A stretch of 64,000 nucleotides of DNA. Origin: Gp1-AA145 sp963757135 (lineage in GTDB: Bacteria > Acidobacteriota > Terriglobia > Terriglobales > Acidobacteriaceae). The notes beneath the pieces were generated by a model. The model did no database searches. It was not told the DNA's origin and saw nothing but the letters and a program-made list of their open reading frames with translations. Of this stretch, positions 35,971 to 44,823 are shown one piece after another (position 1 is the stretch's first letter; each line of letters opens with the position of its first letter). The stretch spans positions 1 to 64,000 of the forward strand of contig CAVWQE010000013.1 in the NCBI GenBank assembly GCA_963757135.1. The letters run 5' to 3'. Made by a program: the position numbers and the translations under genes.

Positions 35971-36684
35971 ATGTGGCAAAACTTCATTAATGAATTGGCG
36001 CGCACTATGGACGAGATCGTCGGCAGCCTCGGCCGATTTCTACCGCGGTTTCTGGAAATGCTGGCAATCGTGGTAGCCGGTTGGATCGTTGCGTTCGTGC
36101 TGAAGGTGACTGTGCGAAGCCTGCTCAGGATTGCGCGCTTCGACCGGCTCTCAGAGCACACCGGCACGACTCAACTGCTGCGAGGCGCGGCCCTGCCCTC
36201 GCTCACCGAACTGGTGAGCCGGTTCGTGTTCTGGGTGGCATGGTTTGGATTCATTCTGCTTGGCATCAGCGTGCTGGGGGTCATTGGGATTGAGCAGCAC
36301 GTTGCCAGTTTTTTTGGCTTCCTGCCAAGGCTGTTTGCTGCCCTCTTCATTCTGTTTTTTGGGCTTTTAGGCGCGAGCTTCTTTTCGCGCGCCACGCTGT
36401 TGAGCGCGGTGAACGCGGACTTGCCGTCACCGCGGCTGATCAGTTGGGCCGTCCGCACCATGATCATTCTTTTCATGGTTTCAATGGCATTTGAGGAACT
36501 TGGAGTGGGCTCACGTACCGTGATTGTCGCGTTTACACTCACGTTCGGATCCCTCATGCTGGGATTGGCCCTGGCCTTTGGACTTGGCGGGAAAGATCTT
36601 GCCAGGAAATACCTGGAGCGCCGGTTTGGCCGTCAAAGCGGAGAAAGCACCCGCGAACGGGAAGATGAGCTCTCTCCGCTGTGA
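35971..36684 (+). CDS. MscS-like/conserved TM-helix membrane protein
   Basis: A 237-residue membrane protein with about five hydrophobic segments (FLEMLAIVVAGWIVAFVLKV, FVFWVAWFGFILLGISVLGV, LFAALFILFFGLLGASFFS, and others) and the Gly-rich element LTFGSLMLGLALAFGLGGKD, close to the pore-helix/TM-helix repeat of CmpX- and MscS-type proteins. The soluble beta domain of true MscS is missing. Seven bases separate it from the glycosyltransferase, with GTGAGG as the ribosome site. It probably releases solutes or ions on osmotic downshift. Confidence 0.8.
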   Translation: MWQNFINELARTMDEIVGSLGRFLPRFLEMLAIVVAGWIVAFVLKVTVRSLLRIARFDRLSEHTGTTQLLRGAALPSLTELVSRFVFWVAWFGFILLGISVLGVIGIEQHVASFFGFLPRLFAALFILFFGLLGASFFSRATLLSAVNADLPSPRLISWAVRTMIILFMVSMAFEELGVGSRTVIVAFTLTFGSLMLGLALAFGLGGKDLARKYLERRFGRQSGESTREREDELSPL

Positions 36685-36708
36685 GTTTTCTCTGGGCGGC
36701 CGACAGCA

Positions 36709-38061
36709 TCAGCTCTTAATGGTCTTAGAGCCTTCGTCCCAGGTGACGGCGCTGTTGCGGAAATACGACTCGTTCGCCATGTGGCACGCTAACGCCGCAT
36801 GATGTCCAAATACAGCGTTCTCGGTCACCGGTTGCCGGCTCTTCACCGCCTGAAAGAAGGTCCAAAGGTGTGGCTTCAATTCGTCGAACTGAGTGCCGCG
36901 GTAGATGATGCTCTGTTCGATGGGTTCATGCCCAACGACGGGATCATGCTGCCGATGCCATTCTTTGTAGTAGGCATCGCGCAACGGACGCGGAAAGCTT
37001 CCCGCGTACCAGCTGGGCTCTTCATCCTTTCCTGACTGTGGAGTGAACTCGATTTGGCTCCCGTTGATGTCCATGATCCCCTTGGATCCCATAAATCGAT
37101 AGGACTCGGGCACGCTGGTGCCCAGGTTCAGACGCATCACGACGGGAATTTTACCGTACTCGAAAATCGTGTTGTGGACGTCCGGCATGTTGCGGCCATC
37201 GTTCCAGCGCAGGATACCGCCGCTCGACATCGCGCGTTTCGGCGCTTCGTTCAGGCTCAGCACGAACAACATTCCGCTGATCAGATGAACGAGCAGGTCC
37301 CCGGAGACTCCGGTGCCGTATTCCTTCCAGCAACGCCAGCGCGCGAAAAGATTCGGGTTGAACGCGACTTTCGGGACGGTACCTTGCCACGTATTCCAAT
37401 CCAGGTTTTCCGGCGAAAGATCAGGCGGAGGCGGATACACCCATGCGCCGTTCGGATCATTCCGCCCGAGAACGCCTTCGACCATCATCAAATCTCCGAG
37501 TGTCCCCGCCTGCACCATTTCGCGCGCTTTGGCCAGAATCGCAGAGCTGACCCGTTGCGATCCGATCTGAACGATGCGTCCGGTCTTCTTCTCGGCCGCT
37601 ACCATTTCCACTCCGTCAGCCGGGCTATGTGACATAGGCTTCTCGCAATAAATGTCTTTTCCCGCGCTAACTGCATCCACCACGATCTGCTTATGCCAGT
37701 GATCGGGCACAGCCGCCACAATGCAATCGATCTCCTTGTTTTCGAGCAAATCCTGATAACGGCGCGTCACCGGAAGATTCGGCGAATTGGTGAGTTCTCG
37801 CGCCAGCACATGCCGTCCGTCATAGAGATCGCACGCCCCCACGCACTCCACTCCTGGCAACTGGATTGAGCTGGGCAATAATCCGCTTCCCTGCATTCCG
37901 ACCCCGATCATGCCAAAACGGACGCGGTCGCTTGGCGCGACAGACTGCGGCGTGGCCCACCCTGGAGTGGGATCGAGAAAAATCGTTTTCGTCGCAACCG
38001 TAGCTGCGGCGGTAGATGCGCTTAGTCCAAGAAAATTACGGCGGGAAAGGCGGCTGCTCAT
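36709..38061 (-). CDS. Tat-exported Gfo/Idh/MocA-family oxidoreductase
   Basis: A 450-residue NAD(P)-dependent dehydrogenase-like protein. A twin-arginine signal (SRRNFLGLSASTAAATVATK) precedes the Rossmann motif FGMIGVGMQGSG; the EKP signature of the family is present in YCEKPMSHSPADG. These exported members are common in Acidobacteria and Planctomycetes, where they are thought to act on sugars or sugar acids. GGAGGT seven bases before ATG 38061 is a clear ribosome site. It is convergent with the MscS-like gene. The substrate is unknown. Confidence 0.88.
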   Translation of the reverse strand: MSSRLSRRNFLGLSASTAAATVATKTIFLDPTPGWATPQSVAPSDRVRFGMIGVGMQGSGLLPSSIQLPGVECVGACDLYDGRHVLARELTNSPNLPVTRRYQDLLENKEIDCIVAAVPDHWHKQIVVDAVSAGKDIYCEKPMSHSPADGVEMVAAEKKTGRIVQIGSQRVSSAILAKAREMVQAGTLGDLMMVEGVLGRNDPNGAWVYPPPPDLSPENLDWNTWQGTVPKVAFNPNLFARWRCWKEYGTGVSGDLLVHLISGMLFVLSLNEAPKRAMSSGGILRWNDGRNMPDVHNTIFEYGKIPVVMRLNLGTSVPESYRFMGSKGIMDINGSQIEFTPQSGKDEEPSWYAGSFPRPLRDAYYKEWHRQHDPVVGHEPIEQSIIYRGTQFDELKPHLWTFFQAVKSRQPVTENAVFGHHAALACHMANESYFRNSAVTWDEGSKTIKS

Positions 38062-38093
38062 CGTGGAAACCTCCAGCTAAGAAAGCTAGAAGT

Positions 38094-39221
38094 CTATCGC
38101 AGACGAGAGTTGTTTGGCGTGGCTAATTTCTTGGCGAGAGAGGCAGCGTCCAGAGCGTGAGTGAGCGCGGTCTCTGAGGTAATGATGCCCTCGCGGACGA
38201 GGCGTTCAATCTCGCTATCGAGCGTGCGTTTTTCCTTACGCTGGAGTGATGATGGGACTTCAGACCCCAGCAATCCCAACGCCGGTGAGTCGGCGCGAAC
38301 CGCTTCGAAGACGGCGACTCGCTCGCCACTCTGCTTGCGGGGAATGAGACGTTGACAAATAACCAGCCGGAGAATCCTGGCCAGCCGGTCGCGGGCCGAC
38401 GCTTGTTCATTGCTCGGGAAGGCCGCCACCAGGCGTTCAACCGCCTTTGCGGCATTCGGCGCAGTCAAGGTTGAGAGCACCAGGTGTCCGGACTCGGCAG
38501 CGTCAAGGGCAAGGTCGCTGGTTTCGCGTTCTTTAAGTTCTCCGACCGCGATCACATTGGGCACCTGCCGTAACGCCGCGCGCATGGCATGAGCAACGCT
38601 TGGCGTATCGCTGTGCAGTTCACGCTGATGCACGGTCGCCTGCTTGTGGTTATGCAGAAACTCGATCGGGTCTTCAATGGTAATGATGTGACATTCGGTC
38701 GTAGTGTTGATGTGGTCGACCAGAGCCGCCAATGTAGAGGATTTGCCGGATCCGCGTGGCCCAGTGACCAGAACCAATCCATCACGAAAGGTGGTAACTT
38801 CCCGCAATTCATCCGGCGCGCCCAAAGCGTCGATAGTCGGCACAGCCGTAGGAATCACGCGCATGACCACGGCGCAACTGCCTCTTTGAATAAAAACATT
38901 CACGCGAAAACGAGCCACGCCCGGCAAAGCGTACGAAACGTCGCAGTAGCCCTGTTCGCGAAGCATGGTGATGGCAGATTTATTGTTGCCGATCAGGTGT
39001 GAGGCAATGCGGCGCGTGTCATCCGCGGTCAGGGCCTGAAGGCCGGTCAGTTCCACTCCCTTGAAGTTGCCGCTGACTTGGACTTGTAGTTTGCGTCCGG
39101 GCGAGAAAATCAGGTCGCTAACGCTCGGATTGGCGCGCAGCATGGCCGTGAGCAAATCGTCCGTGCCTGAGCCCGCGGGATCAATCGAAATTTGTATCGG
39201 AGCCGTGCCGGGTGCGGCCAA
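38094..39221 (-). CDS. PilT-like type IV pilus retraction ATPase (orphan)
   Basis: A 375-residue secretion/retraction ATPase. The N-terminal PAS-like part (SDLIFSPGRKLQVQVSGNFK) leads to Walker A GPRGSGKSSTLAAL, Asp box ITIEDPIEFLHNHKQ, Walker B region VPNVIAVGELKERETSDLAL and the His box GHLVLSTLTAPNAAKAVERL. These differ slightly from canonical PilT (AGLLxxxDRE-like C-terminus and GEMRDLET are changed), so it belongs to a divergent PilT/PilU branch. No other pilus gene is nearby. Its start region lies 80 bases from an A/T-rich stretch before the TPR-gene terminator. Confidence 0.87.
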   Translation of the reverse strand: MAAPGTAPIQISIDPAGSGTDDLLTAMLRANPSVSDLIFSPGRKLQVQVSGNFKGVELTGLQALTADDTRRIASHLIGNNKSAITMLREQGYCDVSYALPGVARFRVNVFIQRGSCAVVMRVIPTAVPTIDALGAPDELREVTTFRDGLVLVTGPRGSGKSSTLAALVDHINTTTECHIITIEDPIEFLHNHKQATVHQRELHSDTPSVAHAMRAALRQVPNVIAVGELKERETSDLALDAAESGHLVLSTLTAPNAAKAVERLVAAFPSNEQASARDRLARILRLVICQRLIPRKQSGERVAVFEAVRADSPALGLLGSEVPSSLQRKEKRTLDSEIERLVREGIITSETALTHALDAASLAKKLATPNNSRLR

Positions 39222-39380
39222 GTGCGCCTCAAAACCAAAGAATCACACAGTTCAGATTGACTGTAGCGAAATTGGCGCAGCCTTCCTAGAAAGAACGACA
39301 CCGGCATAGACCTTCGTAACATTGCAGTGGGAAACGGTATTCCGCTGATTTTTCCGGTCTGAAAAATCAGTGGACAGAAT

Positions 39381-39405
39381 AAAAAGGGGCGGCATCTGCC
39401 GCCCC
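39381..39405 (-). terminator. Intrinsic terminator of the TPR/CarboxypepD_reg gene
   Basis: Read on the minus strand, an eight-base-pair GC stem (GGGGCGGC / GCCGCCCC, loop AGAT) is followed immediately by TTTTT. It lies 19 bases after the stop of the gene at 39424-40617. Confidence 0.85.
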
Positions 39406-39423
39406 GCAGAAACCTCCACAGCC

Positions 39424-40617
39424 CTACTTCTTCTTGGTTGTGCCCTTTTTCGTCCCGTAACTGGTTTCGACCGTCTGGTTAAGGACGGCTAGCATCTGCT
39501 TTGCCTCTTCCGCGTGCGGCCCGGCGGGCTGAAGCTCGATATACTTCTGGAATGCCTCGGCCGTTCCCGCTGGAGCGCTCAGTTTGCCGGCGCTATCGGT
39601 AGTGGACAATGCGATCAGGTTCGACCCCTTCCAGTAGTAGGCATCAGCCTTGTTTGGATCGGCCTGAATGGCTTTGTCGAACGCCTCTGCGGCTGCTTTT
39701 TTTCCGTTAGCGTCGGTCGCCGTGTTGGTCAGAATGGCGCCAAGATTAAAGTAATAACCTGCAGCCCCGGCCGGATTGACCTGTGCCGCTTGTTTGTAGT
39801 CATTGGCGGCTTCATCAACCTTACCCAGCCGTGCTGAGGCTGCGCCCAGATTGTCGTAATACGCTGCCAATTTCGCGTTGTCCGCGGCAGGGTTCGGTGG
39901 AGCTTTCGCTTGCGTACCCTGGGGAGGATTCTTTTTCAGATCAACCGCTTTTTGCAGATCGTTATATGCTTCAGTGTTGCGTTTGGTCTTTTCGGCCGGA
40001 TCCGTCTGGACCTTGGCCGAATCGAGATAAGCAGAACCCAGCCGATACCACACCACATCCTCGTTTGGCACCGCCTGCGCAACTTCGGTCAGAGTGGAAA
40101 TCGCCTGGTCGTACTGTGGCGGCTGGGCCTTCATCATCTCGGCGGCCTGACTCAGTTTCGCGTTGATGTCTTTAATCTTAGAGTTGTACTGTTCCGCTTT
40201 CGCCTGAGCTTCCTGCTGCTGTTTGATCTGCTCAGTTGAAACGCCCTTCTCTTTCGCGGCCTGCTGGATACTCTGCTCCTGGGCCGCCTTCAAATCCACG
40301 TCGTACACGTTCTCACCCAAGTCCACGTGGAAGTTCTTTTGGTTGTCGAGCACTTTGTCATCTTTACTGAGGGTGACCGTGTACTTTCCCGGATCAAGTC
40401 CGAGAGAGAAGAACTCGCCCTTCTTGTTGGTCTTCAACTTATAGGTGCGGCCGTTGTCCTCGTTTTGCCAGACAATCTGTGCATCTGCGATGGGCGCGCC
40501 TTGTGCGTCTTTGCAGGTGCCGTGCACCGTACCGAAGGTGCTTTGGGGAAACGCAGAGATGGCCAAACATACGCACACCAGCACAATCAGGCCTGAATAG
40601 AGAAATGCTCTTTTCAT
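39424..40617 (-). CDS. Exported protein with carboxypeptidase-regulatory-like domain and TPRs
   Basis: A 397-residue protein with a signal peptide (LIVLVCVCLAISAFP), an Ig-like CarboxypepD_reg domain (GTCKDAQGAPIADAQIVWQ ... GEFFSLGLDPGKYTVTL), a Lys/Gln/Ala-rich coiled linker and a run of TPRs (YYDNLGAASARLGKVDEAAN, YYFNLGAILTNTATDANGKK) ending in a basic tail. GGAGGGG precedes ATG 40617 and a terminator follows the stop, so it is monocistronic. Such proteins are typical of Acidobacterial envelopes; the role is unknown, probably protein binding. Confidence 0.83.
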   Translation of the reverse strand: MKRAFLYSGLIVLVCVCLAISAFPQSTFGTVHGTCKDAQGAPIADAQIVWQNEDNGRTYKLKTNKKGEFFSLGLDPGKYTVTLSKDDKVLDNQKNFHVDLGENVYDVDLKAAQEQSIQQAAKEKGVSTEQIKQQQEAQAKAEQYNSKIKDINAKLSQAAEMMKAQPPQYDQAISTLTEVAQAVPNEDVVWYRLGSAYLDSAKVQTDPAEKTKRNTEAYNDLQKAVDLKKNPPQGTQAKAPPNPAADNAKLAAYYDNLGAASARLGKVDEAANDYKQAAQVNPAGAAGYYFNLGAILTNTATDANGKKAAAEAFDKAIQADPNKADAYYWKGSNLIALSTTDSAGKLSAPAGTAEAFQKYIELQPAGPHAEEAKQMLAVLNQTVETSYGTKKGTTKKK

Positions 40618-40665
40618 TAAACCCCTCCAATTGGCCGCTGATCGTGAATGCGCGCGGCCTAGAAT

Positions 40666-41358
40666 TTATACAATTTGTGCCGCCTGAGCATAAGGAAGTG
40701 GATCAGAAGCTCCCGCATCCTGGAATGCACGCAGCCGCAGCACGCAACTATCGCAGACTCCGCAGGCGCGGTCTTCGCGGCTGTAGCAAGACCACGTCAG
40801 TTCGAGTGGTGCGCCCAGTTCAAGGCCCAACCGGATGATCTCGGCTTTGCGCATCGCAATCAATGGCGTCACTATTTCGATGCCGCCAGCTTTGGTCCCG
40901 GCGTCGATCACGCGATTAAACGCCTCATAATACGCCGGCCGGCAATCAGGGTAGCCGGAACTGTCCTGCTCTACCGCACCAATATATATCTTAGTCGCGC
41001 CCAGCACTTCCGCCCAACTGACGGCCACCGACAGAAAATGCGCATTGCGAAAGGGAACGTAGGTGACCGGAACATCGCGGCCACCGGCATGTGAATCGGG
41101 TACCGCAATGCTCTTATCGGTGAGCGCCGATCCGCCAATCAATCGCAACGCGTCATTACGGACGGCGAGGCGCTGGTCGATCCCCAGCCGATCGCAAATA
41201 GCAAAAAATGATTCCCGTTCGCGCGTCTCCGTACGTTGGCCGTAGCTGACATGTAGCGCCGCCGCTTCGCAATCACGCGCCGCCAGGGCCGCGCAGACAC
41301 AAGAGTCCATGCCTCCGCTAAGCAGGACCACGGCACAAGATTTCGGCGCGGAAGTCAT
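40666..41358 (-). CDS. queC: 7-cyano-7-deazaguanine synthase
   Basis: A 230-residue ATP-dependent enzyme that converts 7-carboxy-7-deazaguanine to preQ0 in queuosine synthesis. The PP-loop is VVLLSGGMDSCVCAALA, and the zinc site uses four Cys in the C-terminal stretch CYSREDRACGVCDSCVLR. Residues around VPVTYVPFRNAHFLSVAVSW are also typical. It follows queE and queD on the same strand, so all three preQ0 genes are together; an inverted repeat array separates it from queE. Confidence 0.93.
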   Translation of the reverse strand: MTSAPKSCAVVLLSGGMDSCVCAALAARDCEAAALHVSYGQRTETRERESFFAICDRLGIDQRLAVRNDALRLIGGSALTDKSIAVPDSHAGGRDVPVTYVPFRNAHFLSVAVSWAEVLGATKIYIGAVEQDSSGYPDCRPAYYEAFNRVIDAGTKAGGIEIVTPLIAMRKAEIIRLGLELGAPLELTWSCYSREDRACGVCDSCVLRLRAFQDAGASDPLPYAQAAQIV

Positions 41359-41435
41359 AAGTCGGAATTCAGAACGCAGAACTCAGAACCCCAGGCCTTA
41401 GCATTCTGCCTTTTGCATTCTGACTTCTTCATTCC
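41359..41435. repeat. Inverted array of CAGAA/TTCTG-like words between queE and queC
   Basis: Left arm 41361-41389 reads ggaattcagaacgcagaact with cagaac; right arm 41401-41435 reads gcattctgccttttgcattc with tgacttcttcattcc. The words in one arm are reverse complements of those in the other, so a transcript of the queE-queC gap could fold. Confidence 0.6.
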
Positions 41436-42119
41436 TTAAACTCCCTTCAGCGCCGGATCCCAGATCAGCTTGTGTATCTGTAACCCCAGCCGGGCTGGAA
41501 CGTTGTCCTCAAGCATCCAATCCGCCAGTTCCCGTGGATCGAGCAGGCAATTGGATGCATCTCTGGCCCCAGAGGCATCCTTGCTGAATGCGGGCGAAAA
41601 GATGACCGCATTTACCCGTGCGGCCAATCCGTGCTGGGCGGTAAAATCGCGGGCAAATTCATAGTCATGATGGTCGCTGATGACGAATTTGACTTCATCG
41701 CGCGGAGTTAGTGCCGCCAGGTTTTCTGGGCGGAAGCTATCACCCTCGTCGGACCCTGGGCACTTCACGTCCACAATTTTGACCACTCCTGACGGCACAC
41801 GCTCAAGCGGCCGCTCGCCGCTGGTTTCAAGCAAGACTATGTAGCCGGTGTCCAGAAGACGCTGCATGAAAGGGACCAGTTCGCGCTCCTGCAACATCGG
41901 CTCTCCGCCGGTGATTTCGACATATCCGCCATGTGGGCTCAGCCGTTCAACTTCTCCCAGGACCTGTTCCGGCGTCATTTTCTTCCCGCCGTAAAAGCTG
42001 TACTCCGTGTCGCACCATGAGCAGCGCAGGTTGCAACCGGTAAGCCGCACAAAAACGCACGGCAGCCCCGCATATGTGGATTCGCCCTGTAGCGACTTGT
42101 AGATTTCAGTAATTTGCAT
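41436..42119 (-). CDS. queE: 7-carboxy-7-deazaguanine synthase, radical SAM
   Basis: A 227-residue radical-SAM enzyme making 7-carboxy-7-deazaguanine from 6-carboxytetrahydropterin. The cluster motif is C-x3-C-x2-C in GCNLRCSWCDTEYSFYGGKK; GYVEITGGEPMLQE is the SAM-binding GGE region. ATG 42119 (MQITEIYKSLQGESTYAG) is the family-like start; the frame runs 12 codons further upstream into repeat sequence. No strong ribosome site is visible. Substrate supply comes from queD, encoded next to it. Confidence 0.92.
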   Translation of the reverse strand: MQITEIYKSLQGESTYAGLPCVFVRLTGCNLRCSWCDTEYSFYGGKKMTPEQVLGEVERLSPHGGYVEITGGEPMLQERELVPFMQRLLDTGYIVLLETSGERPLERVPSGVVKIVDVKCPGSDEGDSFRPENLAALTPRDEVKFVISDHHDYEFARDFTAQHGLAARVNAVIFSPAFSKDASGARDASNCLLDPRELADWMLEDNVPARLGLQIHKLIWDPALKGV

Positions 42120-42122
42120 AGA

Positions 42123-42221
42123 GCAATTGGCATTTAGCAATTGGCGTCTATCCACAACGCGTCATTCTTAGATTGCGGCAACCCTTTCAGGACCAAGTGC
42201 CAATTGCCAAGTGCTAATGGC
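42123..42221. repeat. Inverted array of GCCAATT words between queD and queE
   Basis: Left arm 42123-42145 (gcaattggcatttagcaatt, ggc) and right arm 42199-42221 (gccaattgccaagtgctaat, ggc) are reverse complements at 19 of 23 positions, with 53 bases between. The whole gap between queD and queE consists of this structure. Confidence 0.65.
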
Positions 42222-42225
42222 TGAA

Positions 42226-42603
42226 TCACTCGCTATACTTCGCCGTCGTCGAATCCGTTTCAAACACGGTCACGTCTTTCACGTGCACGCGCCCGCTCGT
42301 AACCTGACGAAGCCGCCCGTTGGTCTCGTCGTAGAAATACTTTGCCAGGTTCTCAGCCGACGGATTCAGCTCTGTAAATGGCGCGACGTCGTTGATCATC
42401 TGATGATCGAGCCGGTCGATCACGTGCTTCATAACTTCCCGCAAGTCTTTGAAATCCAGCAGCAATCCGGCCTTATCCAGGTCTTTGCCGGCAAGGGTCA
42501 CGCGGATCTTATAGTTGTGGCCATGCGGATTCTCGCATTTGCCCTTGTAATTGCGCAGGTAGTGCCCCGCGGCAAACGAATCTTCTACCGTGACCTCGTA
42601 CAT
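42226..42603 (-). CDS. queD: 6-carboxy-5,6,7,8-tetrahydropterin synthase
   Basis: A 125-residue PTPS-family enzyme that makes 6-carboxytetrahydropterin from dihydroneopterin triphosphate. Zinc-binding His residues are visible in SFAAGHYLRNYKGKCENPHG and PHGHNYKI; the catalytic Cys lies in KCENPHGH, and the C-terminal Glu in DVTVFETD. ATG 42603 gives the usual N-terminus (MYEVTVEDSFAAGH); GGGGAG lies unusually close to it. It is the first of the queD-queE-queC set. Confidence 0.92.
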   Translation of the reverse strand: MYEVTVEDSFAAGHYLRNYKGKCENPHGHNYKIRVTLAGKDLDKAGLLLDFKDLREVMKHVIDRLDHQMINDVAPFTELNPSAENLAKYFYDETNGRLRQVTSGRVHVKDVTVFETDSTTAKYSE

Positions 42604-42690
42604 GCTCCCCCAATTGGCTGCCCGAATCGCCAACGCCAGGCTCAATTGTACTGCTGGGTGCGCGTTTGTTGGATTCGGAGCGGCAGAAGG

Positions 42691-44706
42691 TCAGTCTTGC
42701 GGATGAAACCAAGTTTCGACCACCCTCATATCCGTAGTACGTCGATAATTCGGCAGGCTCTCGACAAACACGCGGCCATACTGTTTCTTCAGGATGCGAT
42801 TGTCGAGCAGCGCCAAGAGACCGCGGTCGTGCAGCGACCGGATGAGCCGCCCGAAGCCCTGCTTCAGCGTGATTACCGCAGCAGGCACTTGATATTGAAA
42901 GAACGCGTTTCCTCCGTCGGCGTCAATGGCCTTCACCCGCGCGGCGACCACTGGATCGGACGGCACTGCGAACGGCAAACGGTCAATAATCACGCAGCTG
43001 AGTTGTTCGCCTTGCACGTCCACCCCCTGCCAGAATGACGATGTCGCAAATAAAACACAGTTCGGGGTAGCGCGAAATTCCTCGAGCAGCGCACTTTTCG
43101 GTGCGTCGCCTTGAAGCAGCATGGGGAACTCAACTTCGCCGAGCAGTCGCTGATGCACGTCGCGCATCTGGGCATAGCTGGTGAACAGCACAAACGCTCG
43201 CCCCCGCGTGATCTCAAGCAGTCGACGAATCCGACCGGACGCCTTGGGCGCAAACTGCGGCGTGCGCGGGTCGGGCAAATCGGGCGGCACATAAAACAAC
43301 GCCTGGCTCTGATAGTCGAAGTGGGAGGGCAGCACCAGGTCGCGGGCATGATCGGCGCCGAGCCTCCTGCGGATGTAGTCGAAACCGCCGCCTACCGCCA
43401 ACGTCGCGGACGTTAACACCGAACACTCCAGCTTCGACCACAAGCACTCATTCAAAATAGGGCCCACATCGATGGGCGTGGCTTGCAGCGAGACATGCTG
43501 CTTCTCGCGGCCAGTGCGGCGGCGCTCGATCCAGAAGACAGTGTTTTTGTCTTCGTTCTCCATCACAAAACCAAGCTGCACGTGCAGTTCCTGGGCGCGT
43601 CGCGCGAAGGCAAAAACTTCCTCGGGCTTCGACGGCATGTTTTCGATCTCTGCGCCCAATCTTGTCAGCGCTTGCTGCAGCCCGGTGAATTCGTCACCGT
43701 TCTCTTCCAGAAATTCGCGGCGATTTTCAAAAGCGAACCGGCCGTCGCCTTCCGGCAACAGGGAAAAGAAAAAACCCGACCGCTCGCGCAAGCTCTTGAT
43801 CGCGCCCGAAAGCGAGGCCGTGTACGCGTGATTGCGCTGCAACGATCCTTCCACGTCCCGGCAAAGTTCCTCGACGCGTGCCGCGCTGATCGAGATCCCA
43901 AAATAACTTCCGGCGACGTCCTCGAGTTCATGCGCTTCGTCAAAAATCACGATCCCCGCTTCCGGAAGAATCCCAGCATCCGGCGCGCCTTCAGCCTGCT
44001 GCTTGATGGCGAGGTCGGCGAAGAACAAATGATGATTGACGATGACGATGTCGCTTTCCATTCCACGCCGCCGCATCTCGGTGACGAAACATTTGTCCCA
44101 TGAGCTGCATTTCTGGCCCAGGCAGGTGTCGGCGCGGGCATCCAATTTGTGCCAGAGCGCGCTGGTCTCGGGAAGGGAAGCGAGTTCCGCCCGGTCACCT
44201 CCTTGCGTCGTCTGCTCCCACGCGGCAATCGCGCGATACTGTTCGATTTCATCCAACCCGCTCAGCACCGGCTGGTTAGTCAGATCGTAGAGCTTTTTGC
44301 GGCAAAGATAATTGCTGCGCCCCTTCATGTAACAGACGCTGAGTTTGCGATCGCCTTGAGGAAAGAGCGCCTGCTCGAGGAAGGGAACATCTTTATAGAA
44401 CAGTTGCTCCTGAAGGTTTTTTGTTCCCGTCGAAATTATGACGCGCTTGCCAGACCGGATCGCAGGCATCAGGTACGCGAGCGTCTTCCCGGTCCCGGTT
44501 CCGGCCTCAACGATCAGGTGTCTGCGCTCGGCGATTGCCTTTTCGACGGCTTCCGCCATCTGCAATTGGCCGCGCCTGAACTCATAAGCGGGATGCGTAC
44601 GCGACAGCAGCCCACCTGGTCCAAAGAAGTTGTAAAGCGAGCTGCCGAGCGCATTTTCTGGACGGCTGGCGGGCGTTGCCGATGCGGGCTGAGAACTCGA
44701 GGACAC
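42691..44706 (-). CDS. DinG/YoaA-type ATP-dependent DNA helicase (XPD-like)
   Basis: A 671-residue superfamily 2 helicase. Motif Q/I region: HPAYEFRRGQLQMAEAV and Walker A EAGTGTGKTLAYLMP; iron-sulfur cluster Cys residues lie in SNYLCRKKLYD, DTCLGQKCSSWDKCFV; motif II is IVIFDEAHELEDVAG; motif VI is IKQGFG-type (TLKQGFGRLIRSLHDRG). It unwinds DNA 5' to 3' and probably works in repair or replication of structured DNA. It lies on the same strand as the que genes, 87 bases before queD, and may share their transcript. Confidence 0.92.
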   Translation of the reverse strand: MSSSSQPASATPASRPENALGSSLYNFFGPGGLLSRTHPAYEFRRGQLQMAEAVEKAIAERRHLIVEAGTGTGKTLAYLMPAIRSGKRVIISTGTKNLQEQLFYKDVPFLEQALFPQGDRKLSVCYMKGRSNYLCRKKLYDLTNQPVLSGLDEIEQYRAIAAWEQTTQGGDRAELASLPETSALWHKLDARADTCLGQKCSSWDKCFVTEMRRRGMESDIVIVNHHLFFADLAIKQQAEGAPDAGILPEAGIVIFDEAHELEDVAGSYFGISISAARVEELCRDVEGSLQRNHAYTASLSGAIKSLRERSGFFFSLLPEGDGRFAFENRREFLEENGDEFTGLQQALTRLGAEIENMPSKPEEVFAFARRAQELHVQLGFVMENEDKNTVFWIERRRTGREKQHVSLQATPIDVGPILNECLWSKLECSVLTSATLAVGGGFDYIRRRLGADHARDLVLPSHFDYQSQALFYVPPDLPDPRTPQFAPKASGRIRRLLEITRGRAFVLFTSYAQMRDVHQRLLGEVEFPMLLQGDAPKSALLEEFRATPNCVLFATSSFWQGVDVQGEQLSCVIIDRLPFAVPSDPVVAARVKAIDADGGNAFFQYQVPAAVITLKQGFGRLIRSLHDRGLLALLDNRILKKQYGRVFVESLPNYRRTTDMRVVETWFHPQD

Positions 44707-44768
44707 AGAGTCTCTATAATAAGGCTTAGCTCATGGAGGGACGGGCGGTCCCCGAACAAAGCACGTGG

Positions 44769-44808
44769 GGACGGGTGCCCTCACCCGTCCGGTCGAGCGA
44801 AGCTCGAC
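44769..44808. repeat. Two adjacent perfect hairpins upstream of der
   Basis: GGACGGGTG (44769-44777) pairs with CACCCGTCC (44782-44790), and GTCGAGC (44792-44798) pairs with GCTCGAC (44802-44808). They lie in the 117-base divergent gap between dinG and der, 15 bases before the der ATG, where they could affect der translation. They look like a REP-type insertion. Confidence 0.65.
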
Positions 44809-44823
44809 GAAGTTCGTTCCCTC

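Noticed and set aside
44149..44823. Upstream extension of der
   Set aside because: It is antisense to dinG and precedes the family-like start at 44824.
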